A stretch of DNA of 64,000 bases from Rhodopseudomonas infernalis (GCF_022271405.1 NZ_JAJNAL010000024.1:1-64000), one strand, 5' to 3'; numbered from the stretch's first letter, positions 8,743 to 17,293 are shown. Notes: generated by a model not told the origin, from the sequence alone. Numbers and translations are program-made.

Positions 8743-9457
8743 CCTGCTCACCATCGATCAACTCCGTGCCGGCTATGGCGAGGCGGTGGTGATCCCCGGC
8801 ATGTCGCTGCGCATCGCCGATGGCGAGGCGCTGGCGCTGCTCGGCCGCAACGGCACCGGCAAGACGACGCTGATCAATTCGATCGTTGGCGTGACGAGGC
8901 GGTTTTTCGGTCGCATCGCGCTCGGCGGCCTCGATATCACCGCGCTGCGGCCCGACCAGCGCGCCCGCGCCGGTATCGGCTGGGTGCCGCAGGAGCGCAA
9001 CATCTTCAAGTCGCTCACCGTCGAGGAGAATCTGACCGCGGTGGCGCAGCCCGGCCCGTGGACCGTCGCGCGCATCTACGACATGTTCCCGCGGCTCGAG
9101 GAGCGGCGCGGCAACTTCGGCAATCAACTGTCCGGCGGCGAGCAGCAGATGCTGGCGATCGGACGGGCGCTGATGCTGAACCCGAAGCTGTTGCTGCTCG
9201 ACGAGCCGACCGAGGGCCTCGCGCCGATCATCGTCGACGAACTGCTGGTCGCGATCGGTGCGATCACCCGATCGGGCGGCATCTGCACCATTGTGGTCGA
9301 GCAAAATGCCCGAAAAATCCTCGGGCTCGCCGATCGCGTTGTGATATTGGAGCGCGGAATGATCGTCCACGAGGCGCCGAGCGTGGCGCTCAAGGACGAT
9401 CCGGCGACGCTCGAACGCTACCTCGGCGTCTCCGGAGCCGCCGCCATCAAGAGCTGA
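8735..9457 (+). CDS. livF: Branched-chain-type ABC transporter ATPase (LivF family)
   Basis: A 240-residue ATPase with Walker A GRNGTGKTT, signature LSGGEQQMLAIGRAL, Walker B LLLLDEPTEG and switch region IVVEQNARKI. The ATG at 8735 lies inside the end of livG (8-base overlap); another ATG two codons upstream (8729) is possible. It completes the importer. The following gene starts 21 bases after the stop on the same strand, so it may be co-transcribed. Confidence 0.94.
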   Translation: MSDLLTIDQLRAGYGEAVVIPGMSLRIADGEALALLGRNGTGKTTLINSIVGVTRRFFGRIALGGLDITALRPDQRARAGIGWVPQERNIFKSLTVEENLTAVAQPGPWTVARIYDMFPRLEERRGNFGNQLSGGEQQMLAIGRALMLNPKLLLLDEPTEGLAPIIVDELLVAIGAITRSGGICTIVVEQNARKILGLADRVVILERGMIVHEAPSVALKDDPATLERYLGVSGAAAIKS

Positions 9458-9477
9458 TCCTGCTTGGGAGTGAGACG

Positions 9478-10596
9478 ATGCAGAGAACAAAAGCCCCCTT
9501 CCGCGCCGACGAAGTCGGCAGCCTGCTGCGCCCGCAGAGCATCAAGGAGGCGCGCGCCAAATTGGAGAAGGGCGAAATCACCGCCGCCGATCTGAAGAAG
9601 ATCGAGGACTTGGAGATCGAAAAGGTCGTTCACAAGCAGGCGGCGATCGGCCTGAAGCTCGCCACCGACGGCGAGTTCCGCCGCTCTTGGTGGCACTTCG
9701 ACTTTCTCAGCCATCTGACTGGCTGCGAACTCTATCATCCGGACACCGGCATTCAATTCGCCGGCGTACAGACCCGCAACGATTCGATCCGGGTGATCGG
9801 GAAGCTCGACTTCCCGGACGATCATCCGATGCTCGATCACTTCCGCTTCCTGAAGAAGCACGCCGACACCGCACATGTGACGGCCAAGATGACGATCCCG
9901 TCGCCGGCCGTGCTGCATTTCCGCGGCGGCCGCAAGGCGATCTCCAATGACGTTTATCCTGACCTCGACGTGTTCTTCGAGGATCTGGCCAAGACCTATC
10001 GCAAGGCCGTCAAGGCGTTCTACGACGCCGGCTGTCGCTATCTGCAGTTCGACGACACGGTGTGGGCCTATCTGTGCTCGCAGGACGAATTGGAGAAGGC
10101 CCGCGCCCGCGGCGACGATCCGGACAATCTGCAGCAGATCTACGCCCGCGTGATCAACTACGCGATCGCCGATCGGCCGGCCGACATGGTGATCACCACG
10201 CATGTCTGTCGCGGCAATTTCCGCTCGACCTGGATTTCGTCCGGCGGCTACGAGCCGGTGGCCGAGACGCTGCTGGCCGGCATCAATTACGACGGCTACT
10301 TCCTGGAATACGACTCCGAGCGCGCCGGCGGCTTCGAGCCGCTGCGTTTCCTGCCGAAGGGCAACAAGGTCGTGGTGGTCGGCGTCATCACCTCGAAGTT
10401 CGGCGAACTCGAGAAGAAGGACGACATCAAGCGCCGTCTGGAGGAGGCCGCCAAGTTCGCTCCGCTGGAGCAGCTCGCCGTCTCGCCGCAATGCGGCTTC
10501 GCGTCGACCGAGGAAGGCAACATCCTCAGCGAGCAGGAGCAGTGGGACAAGCTGCGCCTCGCCGTCGAGGTGTCGCAGGAGCTGTGGGGCAAGTAG
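9478..10596 (+). CDS. MetE C-terminal-domain-like (YxjG/YxjH-type) zinc methyltransferase
   Basis: A 372-residue single-domain relative of the catalytic half of cobalamin-independent methionine synthase. It opens with FRADEVGSLLRP, and contains QFDDTVWAYL (substrate-binding Asp region), TTHVCRGNFRS (His and Cys, predicted Zn ligands) and SPQCGFAST (third ligand Cys). It lacks the N-terminal folate-binding half of MetE, so the methyl donor is probably something other than methyl-tetrahydropteroyl-glutamate, or a partner protein is needed. ATG 9478 follows GGGAGTGAGACG. It directly follows livF, so the importer might deliver a methylthio or methylated compound; that link is inferred from position only. 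Confidence 0.88.
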   Translation: MQRTKAPFRADEVGSLLRPQSIKEARAKLEKGEITAADLKKIEDLEIEKVVHKQAAIGLKLATDGEFRRSWWHFDFLSHLTGCELYHPDTGIQFAGVQTRNDSIRVIGKLDFPDDHPMLDHFRFLKKHADTAHVTAKMTIPSPAVLHFRGGRKAISNDVYPDLDVFFEDLAKTYRKAVKAFYDAGCRYLQFDDTVWAYLCSQDELEKARARGDDPDNLQQIYARVINYAIADRPADMVITTHVCRGNFRSTWISSGGYEPVAETLLAGINYDGYFLEYDSERAGGFEPLRFLPKGNKVVVVGVITSKFGELEKKDDIKRRLEEAAKFAPLEQLAVSPQCGFASTEEGNILSEQEQWDKLRLAVEVSQELWGK

Positions 10597-10605
10597 CTGA
10601 GGAAC

Positions 10606-10664
10606 AAGCAAGCCGAAAGTGAGCGGGTCACAGGATGCACCTGCTCGCTTTGCTTGCTTTCGTT
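10606..10664 (+). terminator. Long hairpin after the Liv/MetE-like operon
   Basis: AAGCAAGC...GTGAGCGGGT (10606-10628) pairs with ACCTGCTCGC...GCTTGCTT (10639-10659) with a few G-U pairs and one bulge, leaving a loop of about 10 bases. A short T-rich stretch follows. It begins 10 bases after the MetE-like stop and could end the operon. Confidence 0.5.
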
Positions 10665-10814
10665 ATCATTGCGATCGGAGCAGGCGGCACTCCGCCTGTT
10701 CTGGCGCAGGCGGAATTTCTGCTTGGCGACGGGCAACAGATCGCCAGCGGCCAGTTAGTCTTCTTTCTCCATCATGGCCGGCATAAGACCGGCCGTGCCC
10801 GTGAGACGCAGTGA
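10635..10814 (+). CDS. Possible small secreted protein (59 residues)
   Basis: An open frame with ATG 10635 encodes a plausible signal peptide (HLLALLAFVIIAIGAGG, then VLAQA) followed by a short mature part ending RHKTGRARETQ. AGGATG overlaps the start, so no properly spaced ribosome-binding site is seen. Its first codons lie in the loop and 3' arm of the hairpin at 10606-10659, and its end holds another small inverted repeat (GGCCGG/CCGGCC). The frame may be fortuitous. No family recognised. Confidence 0.28.
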   Translation: MHLLALLAFVIIAIGAGGTPPVLAQAEFLLGDGQQIASGQLVFFLHHGRHKTGRARETQ

Positions 10815-10817
10815 CGC

Positions 10818-12122
10818 TCAGCCACGCCCCACGCCCTGATACGTGAACCCGTGCTCGGCCATCTCTTCCGGCCGGTACACGTTGCGCAGGTCGACGATCA
10901 CCGGCTGCTTCATCGTGGTCTTCAGGCGCGGCAGGTCGAGCGCACGGAATTGCACCCATTCGGTGACGATCACAAGAACATCGGCGCCTTGCGCGCAATC
11001 GTAGGCATCTTCGCAATAGATGATATCGGGTAGCTCGGCCTTGGCCTGCGCCATGCCCACCGGATCGAACGCGCGCACGGTTGCGCCCATGTCGATCAGA
11101 CCGGTGATCAGCGGTATCGACGGCGCGTCGCGCATGTCGTCGGTGTCCGGCTTGAAGGTCAGCCCGAGCACCGCCGCAGTCTTGCCGCGGAGACTGCCGC
11201 CGAGGGCGTTGGACACTTTGCGGGCCATCGCGCGCTTGCGGTTGTCGTTGACGGACAGCACCGCCTCGACGATGCGCAGCGGCACGTCGTGGTCGTGCGC
11301 GGTCTGCACGATCGCGCGGGTATCCTTGGGGAAGCACGAGCCGCCGAAGCCGGGGCCAGCGTGAAGAAACTTCTGGCCGATCCGGTTGTCCATGCCGATA
11401 CCGCGGGCAACGTCCTGGACGTCGGCACCGACCTTCTCGGCGAGATCGGCCATTTCGTTGATGAAGGTGATCTTGGTCGCCAGGAAGGCATTTGCGGCGT
11501 ACTTGATCAGCTCTGCGGTGCGCCGTGCCGTGTACATCAGCGGGCCTTGGTTGAGCGACAGCGGCCGATAGATTTCACCCAGCACCTTGCGGGCGCGCTC
11601 GTCCGCGGTGCCGATGACGATCCGGTCGGGGAATTTGAAGTCGCGGATCGCCGCGCCTTCGCGCAGGAATTCCGGATTGGAGGCGACCGCGGCGTCGGCG
11701 TCTGGGTTGGTTTCGTGGATCAGCCGTTCGACTTCATCGCCGGTGCCGACCGGCACGGTCGACTTGGTGACAACCACGGTGAAGCCCTTCAGCGCTGCGG
11801 CGATTTCTCGTGCGGCCGAATAAACGTAGCTGAGGTCGGCGTGGCCGTCGCCGCGCCGCGACGGCGTACCCACCGCGATGAAAACGGCGTCTGCCTCGCC
11901 CACCGGAGCGGTAAGGTCGGTGGTGAAATAGAGCCGCCCGGCCTTGACGTTGGCGGCTACCAGCTCTTCCAACCCTGGTTCGTAGATCGGAATTTGCCCT
12001 TGATGCAAGGCGGCAATTTTGTTGGCGTCCTTGTCGACGCAGGTGACGTGATGTCCAAAATCGGCAAAGCAGGCTCCCGACACCAGGCCGACATAGCCCG
12101 TTCCGATCATTGCAATTCGCAT
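10818..12122 (-). CDS. ugd: UDP-glucose 6-dehydrogenase
   Basis: A 434-residue enzyme that oxidises UDP-glucose to UDP-glucuronate with NAD+, supplying exopolysaccharide and LPS sugars. The N-terminal Rossmann motif is MIGTGYVGLVSGACFADFG. The family signatures include STVPVGTG, NPEFLREG, the helix ELIKYAANAFLATKITFINE, and the catalytic Cys in GFGGSCFPKDTRA. The C-terminal NAD(P)-binding lobe has GLTFKPDTDDMRDAPS. Length and motifs are standard. It is transcribed alone: the upstream side is a gene-poor gap and the downstream neighbour is convergent. Confidence 0.96.
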   Translation of the reverse strand: MRIAMIGTGYVGLVSGACFADFGHHVTCVDKDANKIAALHQGQIPIYEPGLEELVAANVKAGRLYFTTDLTAPVGEADAVFIAVGTPSRRGDGHADLSYVYSAAREIAAALKGFTVVVTKSTVPVGTGDEVERLIHETNPDADAAVASNPEFLREGAAIRDFKFPDRIVIGTADERARKVLGEIYRPLSLNQGPLMYTARRTAELIKYAANAFLATKITFINEMADLAEKVGADVQDVARGIGMDNRIGQKFLHAGPGFGGSCFPKDTRAIVQTAHDHDVPLRIVEAVLSVNDNRKRAMARKVSNALGGSLRGKTAAVLGLTFKPDTDDMRDAPSIPLITGLIDMGATVRAFDPVGMAQAKAELPDIIYCEDAYDCAQGADVLVIVTEWVQFRALDLPRLKTTMKQPVIVDLRNVYRPEEMAEHGFTYQGVGRG

Positions 12123-12832
12123 GGTTCGCTCTTCCGCTCGGCCCCCAGGTGCGGCCCTGCGGAGCTCTTAGCAGAAATACCGGCATTGCAAAATGACAGC
12201 GCCAGAGACGTCGCTGTGGATCGGGATTCCTGTTGCACATAATTCGGTCAAGAGCAGCGTGAGCGCAGCGGCTCGTGGAGGGGGTGAGGAACGACGCGAA
12301 TTTGGTGATGCGCGATCAATCCTTCGCCAACCTCACACCCCCCTCAACGACAGTAGCAGGCCGACAACAGCGAACGCTCGACGCGCGCAGTCGCGCGCGC
12401 TGCGATGTGCGCCAAGAGGCGAACAGTGCGGCGACGACGAACAAATACATGAGGCTGCGGAAGATGCCGTCCTGCGTGGTGTTGAGGGCGAGGTCGTCGA
12501 TCGTGTGCTCGGCAGGTGGTGCCATTGTAGCCGATGATGCAACTCACTCCGTCGAAGAATCCGCCGAGACAGCGGCCGAACGGCACGCCGGCAAGATCTG
12601 AAGCGGCCGCGTTTCCGTTGTCGCCACGAATCTAACGTCCTGCAGTTTCGACATGATGGAGGGGCGCTGGCGAGGGCTAGGGACATGGCGGATCCGGTGA
12701 TGCGTTTCGCCCAAGGTTCCTATGCGATGCGCTCTGTGACGGAACCGGAGCCGGCTGCGGCAATTGACCATTGACGCGCAGCGCCGCGCATCCGTGTGCG
12801 GCTGCACAGCGTGTATCATCCCGAGGTTCCTG
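12123..12832. other. Gene-poor interval between ugd and the amidotransferase set
   Basis: About 710 bases without a confident gene. It holds the ugd promoter, the weak remnant frame at 12316-12525, an imperfect inverted repeat (GGAGGGGGTGAGG near 12277 against CCTCACACCCCCCTC near 12331), and presumably the promoter of the plus-strand amidotransferase operon. Confidence 0.5.
12316..12525 (-). pseudogene. Possible gene remnant or small membrane protein
   Basis: A 69-residue frame with one hydrophobic segment (SLMYLFVVAALFASWRT) after an acidic/polar start (EHTIDDLALNTTQDGIFR). Codon use in the first 45 codons resembles real genes here, then becomes Arg/Cys-rich and unlike protein. This suggests a decayed or truncated gene. 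It lies in the otherwise empty 12123-12832 interval. No homologue recognised. Confidence 0.25.
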
Positions 12833-13657
12833 ATGTGTCGCTGGATTGCCTATCGCGGAGAGGCCACTCTCTTCGAGAACTACGTCACCGAGCCGGTGCA
12901 TTCGCTCATCACGCAAAGCCTGCGTGCGCGCGAATCGGCCGGCCCGACCAATGGAGACGGTTTCGGGCTCGGCTGGTACGGCGTGCATCCCGAGCCGGGC
13001 CTGTATCGCGAGACGCGGCCGGCGTGGTCGGACGAAAACCTGCGCTATCTATGCCGGCATCTGCAATCGCACATGTTCTTCGCGCATGTACGCGCCGCCA
13101 CCGGCACGCCCGTCACGCGGCAGAACTGTCACCCGTTTGCGTGCGGCCGCTGGATGTTCATGCATAACGGCTTCGTCGGCAGCTGGAGTCGGCTGCGTCG
13201 CCGTATCGAGGCGATGATTCCTGACCCGCTGTATCCGTCGCGCAGCGGCAATACGGACTCCGAAGCGTTGTTTCTGGCCATTATGGGAGCCGGCATCGAC
13301 GCGGATCCGGTCGACGCGACTCGGAGCGTGATGATCCGGCTGCGCGATTTGCTCAATGAGAATGGCCTGCGCGAGCGGATGCGCTTCACAGCGGCTCTTG
13401 CCAATGGCCACGAGCTTTACGCCTTCCGCTTCGCAGAAAACGATACGGCAAATTCCTTGTATTACAGACAAGCCGGCGACAGGTTGATCGTCGCATCCGA
13501 GCCCTATGATGGTGAGCCGACCTGGACGGAGGTTCCGAACAATCACGTCGTGTTGTCTCGTTCCGCCCATGAAGTTGAATTGTTCCCCTTCATGCCGGAT
13601 GAACCGGAGCTGAAAGCGGAACATCCGGGTGCTCAAAAGGTTGTCGCGCGCGCCTGA
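12833..13657 (+). CDS. Class II glutamine amidotransferase (YafJ/EgtC-like)
   Basis: A 274-residue N-terminal-nucleophile glutaminase-type protein. The ATG at 12833 is chosen because it yields MCRWIAYRG with Cys2 as nucleophile after Met removal; a longer frame would bury it. NGDGFGLGWYG (Asn/Gly oxyanion region), HVRAATGTPVTRQNCHPF and FMHNGFVGSW are family motifs; SNTDSEALF-like SGNTDSEALFLAIMG follows. Such proteins hydrolyse Gln or a gamma-glutamyl amide, as EgtC does in ergothioneine synthesis, though no ergothioneine gene is present here. It lies 26 bases upstream of the AsnO-like gene and is likely in one operon with it and the GCS2 ligase. Confidence 0.88.
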   Translation: MCRWIAYRGEATLFENYVTEPVHSLITQSLRARESAGPTNGDGFGLGWYGVHPEPGLYRETRPAWSDENLRYLCRHLQSHMFFAHVRAATGTPVTRQNCHPFACGRWMFMHNGFVGSWSRLRRRIEAMIPDPLYPSRSGNTDSEALFLAIMGAGIDADPVDATRSVMIRLRDLLNENGLRERMRFTAALANGHELYAFRFAENDTANSLYYRQAGDRLIVASEPYDGEPTWTEVPNNHVVLSRSAHEVELFPFMPDEPELKAEHPGAQKVVARA

Positions 13658-13683
13658 AAGAGCAGCAAGCGAGGCCCTTCAAG

Positions 13684-15462
13684 ATGTGTGGTATCTGCGG
13701 AGAAATCCGCACCCGAGGAGATGTTCGGCTCTCGGATTTCTGGGAGATGACGCGATCGATGCAATCGCGGGGCCCGGATTCGGAGGGCGTGTTCGCCCAT
13801 GGTCTGGAGCACGGTTCGATGGCGTTCGGACATCGCCGTCTCGCGATCCTGGATCAGGCGTCGACTTCGCAACAGCCGATGATCGACAACGAACTCGGTC
13901 TCGGCATCGTCTTCAACGGTTGTATCTACAATTTTCGTGAGCTGAAATCCGAGTTGCAGGGCAAGGGATATCGCTTCTTCTCCGAAGGCGACACCGAAGT
14001 CATCCTGAAGGCCTACCACGCGTGGGGCACCGACTGCGTGCGCCGTTTCAAGGGGATGTTTGCCTTCGCGTTATGGGAGCGTGATGGCGGCCGCGTCGTG
14101 CTCGTTCGCGATCGGCTCGGCATCAAGCCGCTGTACTACACGGAAGGGGATGGTTATTTCCGTTTCGCATCGAGCTTGCCGTCACTGCTGGCCGCGGGCG
14201 GCGTCGACCGCACACTGGATCCGGTCGCGCTGCAGCAGTTCTTCAGCTTCCACGCCGCGGTGCCGGCGCCGCGCACCATCCTCAAGAGCGTGAAGAAGCT
14301 CGAGCCCGCCACCATTCTGACGATCCAGCCGGACGGCACGAAAAAAACGGAACGGTATTGGCACTTCACGGTCGGCGATCGATCCGGCGACCGCCGACTG
14401 AGTGAGCAGGAGTGGAGCAAGGCCGTCAGCGACGCGATGCTCGCGGCGGTCGATCGCCGCCGCGTCGCGGACGTACCGGTCGGCGTGCTTCTGTCGGGCG
14501 GTCTCGATTCGTCGCTGATTGTCGCGCTGCTCGCCAAGCTCGGTCACGGCAACGTCCGCACCTTTTCGATAGGCTTCGAAAGCGTCGGCGGTCAGAGCGG
14601 CGATGAGTTTTACTACTCGGACATTGTCGCGAAGCATTTCGGCACCGAACATGAGCAGATCCGCATCGACGGCGGAGAAGCCCTGGGCGTTCTCCCCGAT
14701 GCGATCCGCGCGATGTCCGAGCCGATGGTCAGCCACGACTCGGTGGCGTTCTATCTGCTGTCGCGCGAAGTCGCCAAGCGGGTCCGCGTGGTGCAGAGCG
14801 GGCAGGGTGCCGACGAGATTTTCGGCGGCTACAGCTGGTATCCGTCTTTCCTCACCGCCAACGATGCCACCCGGCAATACCGCGATGCTTACTTCGACTG
14901 GCAGCAAGACGACCTGCGTAAGTTGTTGTCGGATGACGTCGACGAAGATCACGGCACCGCATTCGTGGAGTCGTTCTTCGCCCGAACGGCCGCGACCTCG
15001 GCGGTCGACAAAGCGCTGCAGATCGACGCCGAAATCATGCTGGTCGATGACCCGGTCAAGCGTGTCGACAACATGACGATGGCGCACGGCCTAGAAGCCC
15101 GCGTCCCGTTCCTCGATCACGAGGTGGTCGAGCTCGCGGCCAGGATGCCGTCGCGGCTCAAGGTCGCGGACGGCGGCAAATACATTCTCAAGCAGGCGGC
15201 GCGCTCGTTGCTGCCCGCTGAGGTGATCGATCGGCCGAAAGGTTACTTCCCGGTTCCGTCGTTGCGGCATCTGCGCGGCGAATTTCTCGACTATGTTCGG
15301 GACGTCCTGAACTCGCCCGCTGCACGTCAGCGCGGACTGTATCGATCAGAGTTCATCCAGCATATGCTCGACGAACCGGAAGCGGAGAAAAGCCCAAAAG
15401 GTCACTCCCGGCTGTGGCACGCCGCTCTGCTCGAAGCTTGGTTGCAAGAACATGCAATTTGA
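13684..15462 (+). CDS. Asparagine-synthase family amidotransferase (AsnO-like)
   Basis: A 592-residue two-domain enzyme. Residues 1-200 are a class II glutaminase domain starting MCGICGEIRT (Cys2 nucleophile) with SRGPDSEG and FNGCIYNFRELK. Residues 240-560 are the ATP-pyrophosphatase domain with the PP-loop SGGLDSSLIVALLAK and a following GQGADEIFGGY. Length and organisation resemble AsnO, the N-acetylglutaminylglutamine amidotransferase that amidates a dipeptide osmoprotectant, more than classical AsnB, but this is recall without alignment. The usual Ngg partner (acetyltransferase/ATP-grasp ligase) is not in the window. It overlaps the GCS2-type ligase by 11 bases, which argues that the two act in one pathway. 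Confidence 0.85.
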   Translation: MCGICGEIRTRGDVRLSDFWEMTRSMQSRGPDSEGVFAHGLEHGSMAFGHRRLAILDQASTSQQPMIDNELGLGIVFNGCIYNFRELKSELQGKGYRFFSEGDTEVILKAYHAWGTDCVRRFKGMFAFALWERDGGRVVLVRDRLGIKPLYYTEGDGYFRFASSLPSLLAAGGVDRTLDPVALQQFFSFHAAVPAPRTILKSVKKLEPATILTIQPDGTKKTERYWHFTVGDRSGDRRLSEQEWSKAVSDAMLAAVDRRRVADVPVGVLLSGGLDSSLIVALLAKLGHGNVRTFSIGFESVGGQSGDEFYYSDIVAKHFGTEHEQIRIDGGEALGVLPDAIRAMSEPMVSHDSVAFYLLSREVAKRVRVVQSGQGADEIFGGYSWYPSFLTANDATRQYRDAYFDWQQDDLRKLLSDDVDEDHGTAFVESFFARTAATSAVDKALQIDAEIMLVDDPVKRVDNMTMAHGLEARVPFLDHEVVELAARMPSRLKVADGGKYILKQAARSLLPAEVIDRPKGYFPVPSLRHLRGEFLDYVRDVLNSPAARQRGLYRSEFIQHMLDEPEAEKSPKGHSRLWHAALLEAWLQEHAI

Positions 15463-16684
15463 CCCGAAGATCATCGAGCGGCTGCGGCTTCATTTGAGTG
15501 GCGATCACCGCCATCTCGTCATCCGCTCGGCTGCTGGCGTCGACGCCGTGGCGGCGAGCTACTCGTTCGGTATCGAGGAGGAGTACTTCCTCGCCGACGC
15601 CGCCACCGGCGAGGCCGCGGTGCTGACGCCGAATGAATTGTTCGAAGCCGCGAACTGGTCGACCGGCGGGCAGGTGATGCGCGAGATGCTGCAGGCGCAG
15701 ATCGAAGTCGCCACCAACGTCCATGTCGATCCGAAAGACGCGCGCGAAGAATTGCGATTTCTGCGCCGCGAAGTCGCTGCCGTTGCCGCGCAATACGGCC
15801 TCGCCATCATGGCATGCAGCACGCACCCGACCGCGTCGTGGCGTGCGTCGCAGCCGAGTCCGAAGCCGCGTTATTTCGAGATGATCGAGGATCTCCAGAT
15901 TATCGGTCATCGCAACATGCTGTGCGGCATGCATGTCCACGTGCAAATCCCCGAACCTGACAAACGGTTCGCGGTGATGTGCGCGATGATCCCCCACCTG
16001 CCGCTATTCCTGGCGCTGTCGACCTCATCGCCATTCTGGAATTCCGAGGACACCGGCCTGCGCGGTTATCGGCTGGCCGCCTACAGCGAGCTCCCGCGCA
16101 CCGGGCTGCCCGAGTTGTTTGAAGATCAGCGCGGTTACGAGGACTACGTCAACGCGCTGGTGAAGTCGGGCGTGATGCCCGACGAGAGCCACGTGTGGTG
16201 GGCCATCCGTCCGTCTTTCCGGCACCCGACGCTGGAATTGCGAGCGCCGGATGTCTGCACCCGGCTCGATGACGCGGTGTCGATCGCCTGTCTGTATCGG
16301 GCATTGGTGCGGCATATCGGCGAAATGCCGGAGACCCCGAAGGTCGATGCCGTCGAGCGGGCGATCGCCGTCGAGAACAAATGGCGCGCGCAGCGCTACG
16401 GCACCGGCTGCAGCTTCGCCTCGCGCGATGGCGCGATCCCGATCGCCGATGCGCTCGATCGCATGATCGAATTGGTCCGCGAGGACGCGGCGGCGCTCGG
16501 CTGCGAAGAGGAAGTCGCGGCTGCCCGCAACATCCTGCGGCGCGGCAGCTCGGCGGATACCCAGCTCCGCGTCTTCGAAGAGAGCGGCGGCGACCTTCGT
16601 GCTGTGACACGCTGGATCGCCGATGAGACCATCGCCGAGGCGGGCTCGTCGACCGCCCCGACCCCACGGGACGCCGTGAAGTAG
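15452..16684 (+). CDS. GCS2-type carboxylate-amine ligase (YbdK-like)
   Basis: A 410-residue ATP-dependent ligase of the glutamate-cysteine ligase 2 family. After an N-terminal extension of about 36 residues comes SYSFGIEEEYFLAD, the acidic Mg-ATP motif. Others are GMHVHVQIP, WWAIRPSFRHPTLELRAPD (substrate and metal region) and ENKWRAQRYG. The family joins an amino group to the gamma-carboxylate of Glu or a similar acid; the true substrate of YbdK-type members is usually unknown. The start overlaps the end of the AsnO-like gene, so the two are translationally coupled. Together with the upstream glutaminase this could make and amidate a glutamyl peptide. Confidence 0.88.
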   Translation: MQFDPKIIERLRLHLSGDHRHLVIRSAAGVDAVAASYSFGIEEEYFLADAATGEAAVLTPNELFEAANWSTGGQVMREMLQAQIEVATNVHVDPKDAREELRFLRREVAAVAAQYGLAIMACSTHPTASWRASQPSPKPRYFEMIEDLQIIGHRNMLCGMHVHVQIPEPDKRFAVMCAMIPHLPLFLALSTSSPFWNSEDTGLRGYRLAAYSELPRTGLPELFEDQRGYEDYVNALVKSGVMPDESHVWWAIRPSFRHPTLELRAPDVCTRLDDAVSIACLYRALVRHIGEMPETPKVDAVERAIAVENKWRAQRYGTGCSFASRDGAIPIADALDRMIELVREDAAALGCEEEVAAARNILRRGSSADTQLRVFEESGGDLRAVTRWIADETIAEAGSSTAPTPRDAVK

Positions 16685-16777
16685 AGCGGGCTGACCGAGG
16701 CAGTCGGCTCGACGGAACCGGTTCACCGGTTTCGGCGGCCGTCATTGGGACGCCTGTCGCCGAGACGGACTGCGAAG

Positions 16778-17008
16778 CTAGACGCTATGCAGCCGCGGCT
16801 TCGACGACAGGATGCGCTGCGCCAGCACGACCGGGCAGTCCGGGGCGTGCTTGATCTCGTCGCCGGTCTGCAGCCACGGCACCGAGGCGTTGCATAGTTT
16901 GCACTGATTGTGCGCGCCGCCGTCTTCTTCGGAGACGATCTCGATCGCCGTCTTCAGAAGGGCAGTCGCGACCTTGCGGATATCTTCCGGGGCGGCGAAG
17001 TCGGCCAT
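16778..17008 (-). CDS. Small protein with a Cys-x2-Cys / His-Cys pattern
   Basis: A 76-residue cytoplasmic protein. It begins ADFAAPEDIRKVATALLKTA, a predicted helix, then has CKLCNASVPW and HAPDCPVVLA, giving three Cys and one His placed as in small zinc-binding domains. No known family is assigned. It is convergent with the ligase gene and lies 33 bases upstream, on the same strand, of the small His-rich secreted protein gene. Likely real because codon use is normal and the frame is closed by proper signals. Confidence 0.68.
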   Translation of the reverse strand: MADFAAPEDIRKVATALLKTAIEIVSEEDGGAHNQCKLCNASVPWLQTGDEIKHAPDCPVVLAQRILSSKPRLHSV

Positions 17009-17041
17009 GGCATCAAGTCCGTTACAAGCTGCGGTCGTTGA

Positions 17042-17293
17042 TCAATAGCACGGATGCCGGCGGCCATCCTGGCCGCGATAGGCGGCCGCGCTCTGCTTGC
17101 ACAGCGCCGAGGTCGGACCGTCATAATAGGCGTAGGGCTGGCCGGGCCAGACCGGTGGACCATAATTGTGGATGTAGAGCGAGCCCTCGCCATGATGCCG
17201 ATGGTGATGCCGGTGCTTGTGTTTGGCCGCCGCCGGCGCGGTGGCCGCGAGCGACACCACGGCAACGGCACAAACCAGTTTGAAGACGGTCAT
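17042..17293 (-). CDS. Small secreted His-rich protein
   Basis: An 83-residue protein with a signal peptide (MTVFKLVCAVAVVSLAATAP, cleavage after AAA). The mature N-terminus KHKHRHHHRHHGEG is strongly His-rich and could bind metal ions in the periplasm. Two Cys near the C-terminus (ALCKQSAAAY and RHPCY) could form a disulfide. ATG 17293 is chosen because the signal then starts at residue 1, and GGAGATTCCCT precedes it. Function unknown. Confidence 0.72.
   Translation of the reverse strand: MTVFKLVCAVAVVSLAATAPAAAKHKHRHHHRHHGEGSLYIHNYGPPVWPGQPYAYYDGPTSALCKQSAAAYRGQDGRRHPCY

Noticed and set aside
10771-10794. GGCCGG/CCGGCC hairpin near the ugd end as an intrinsic terminator
   Set aside because: No T-run follows on either strand, so it is at most a weak structure.
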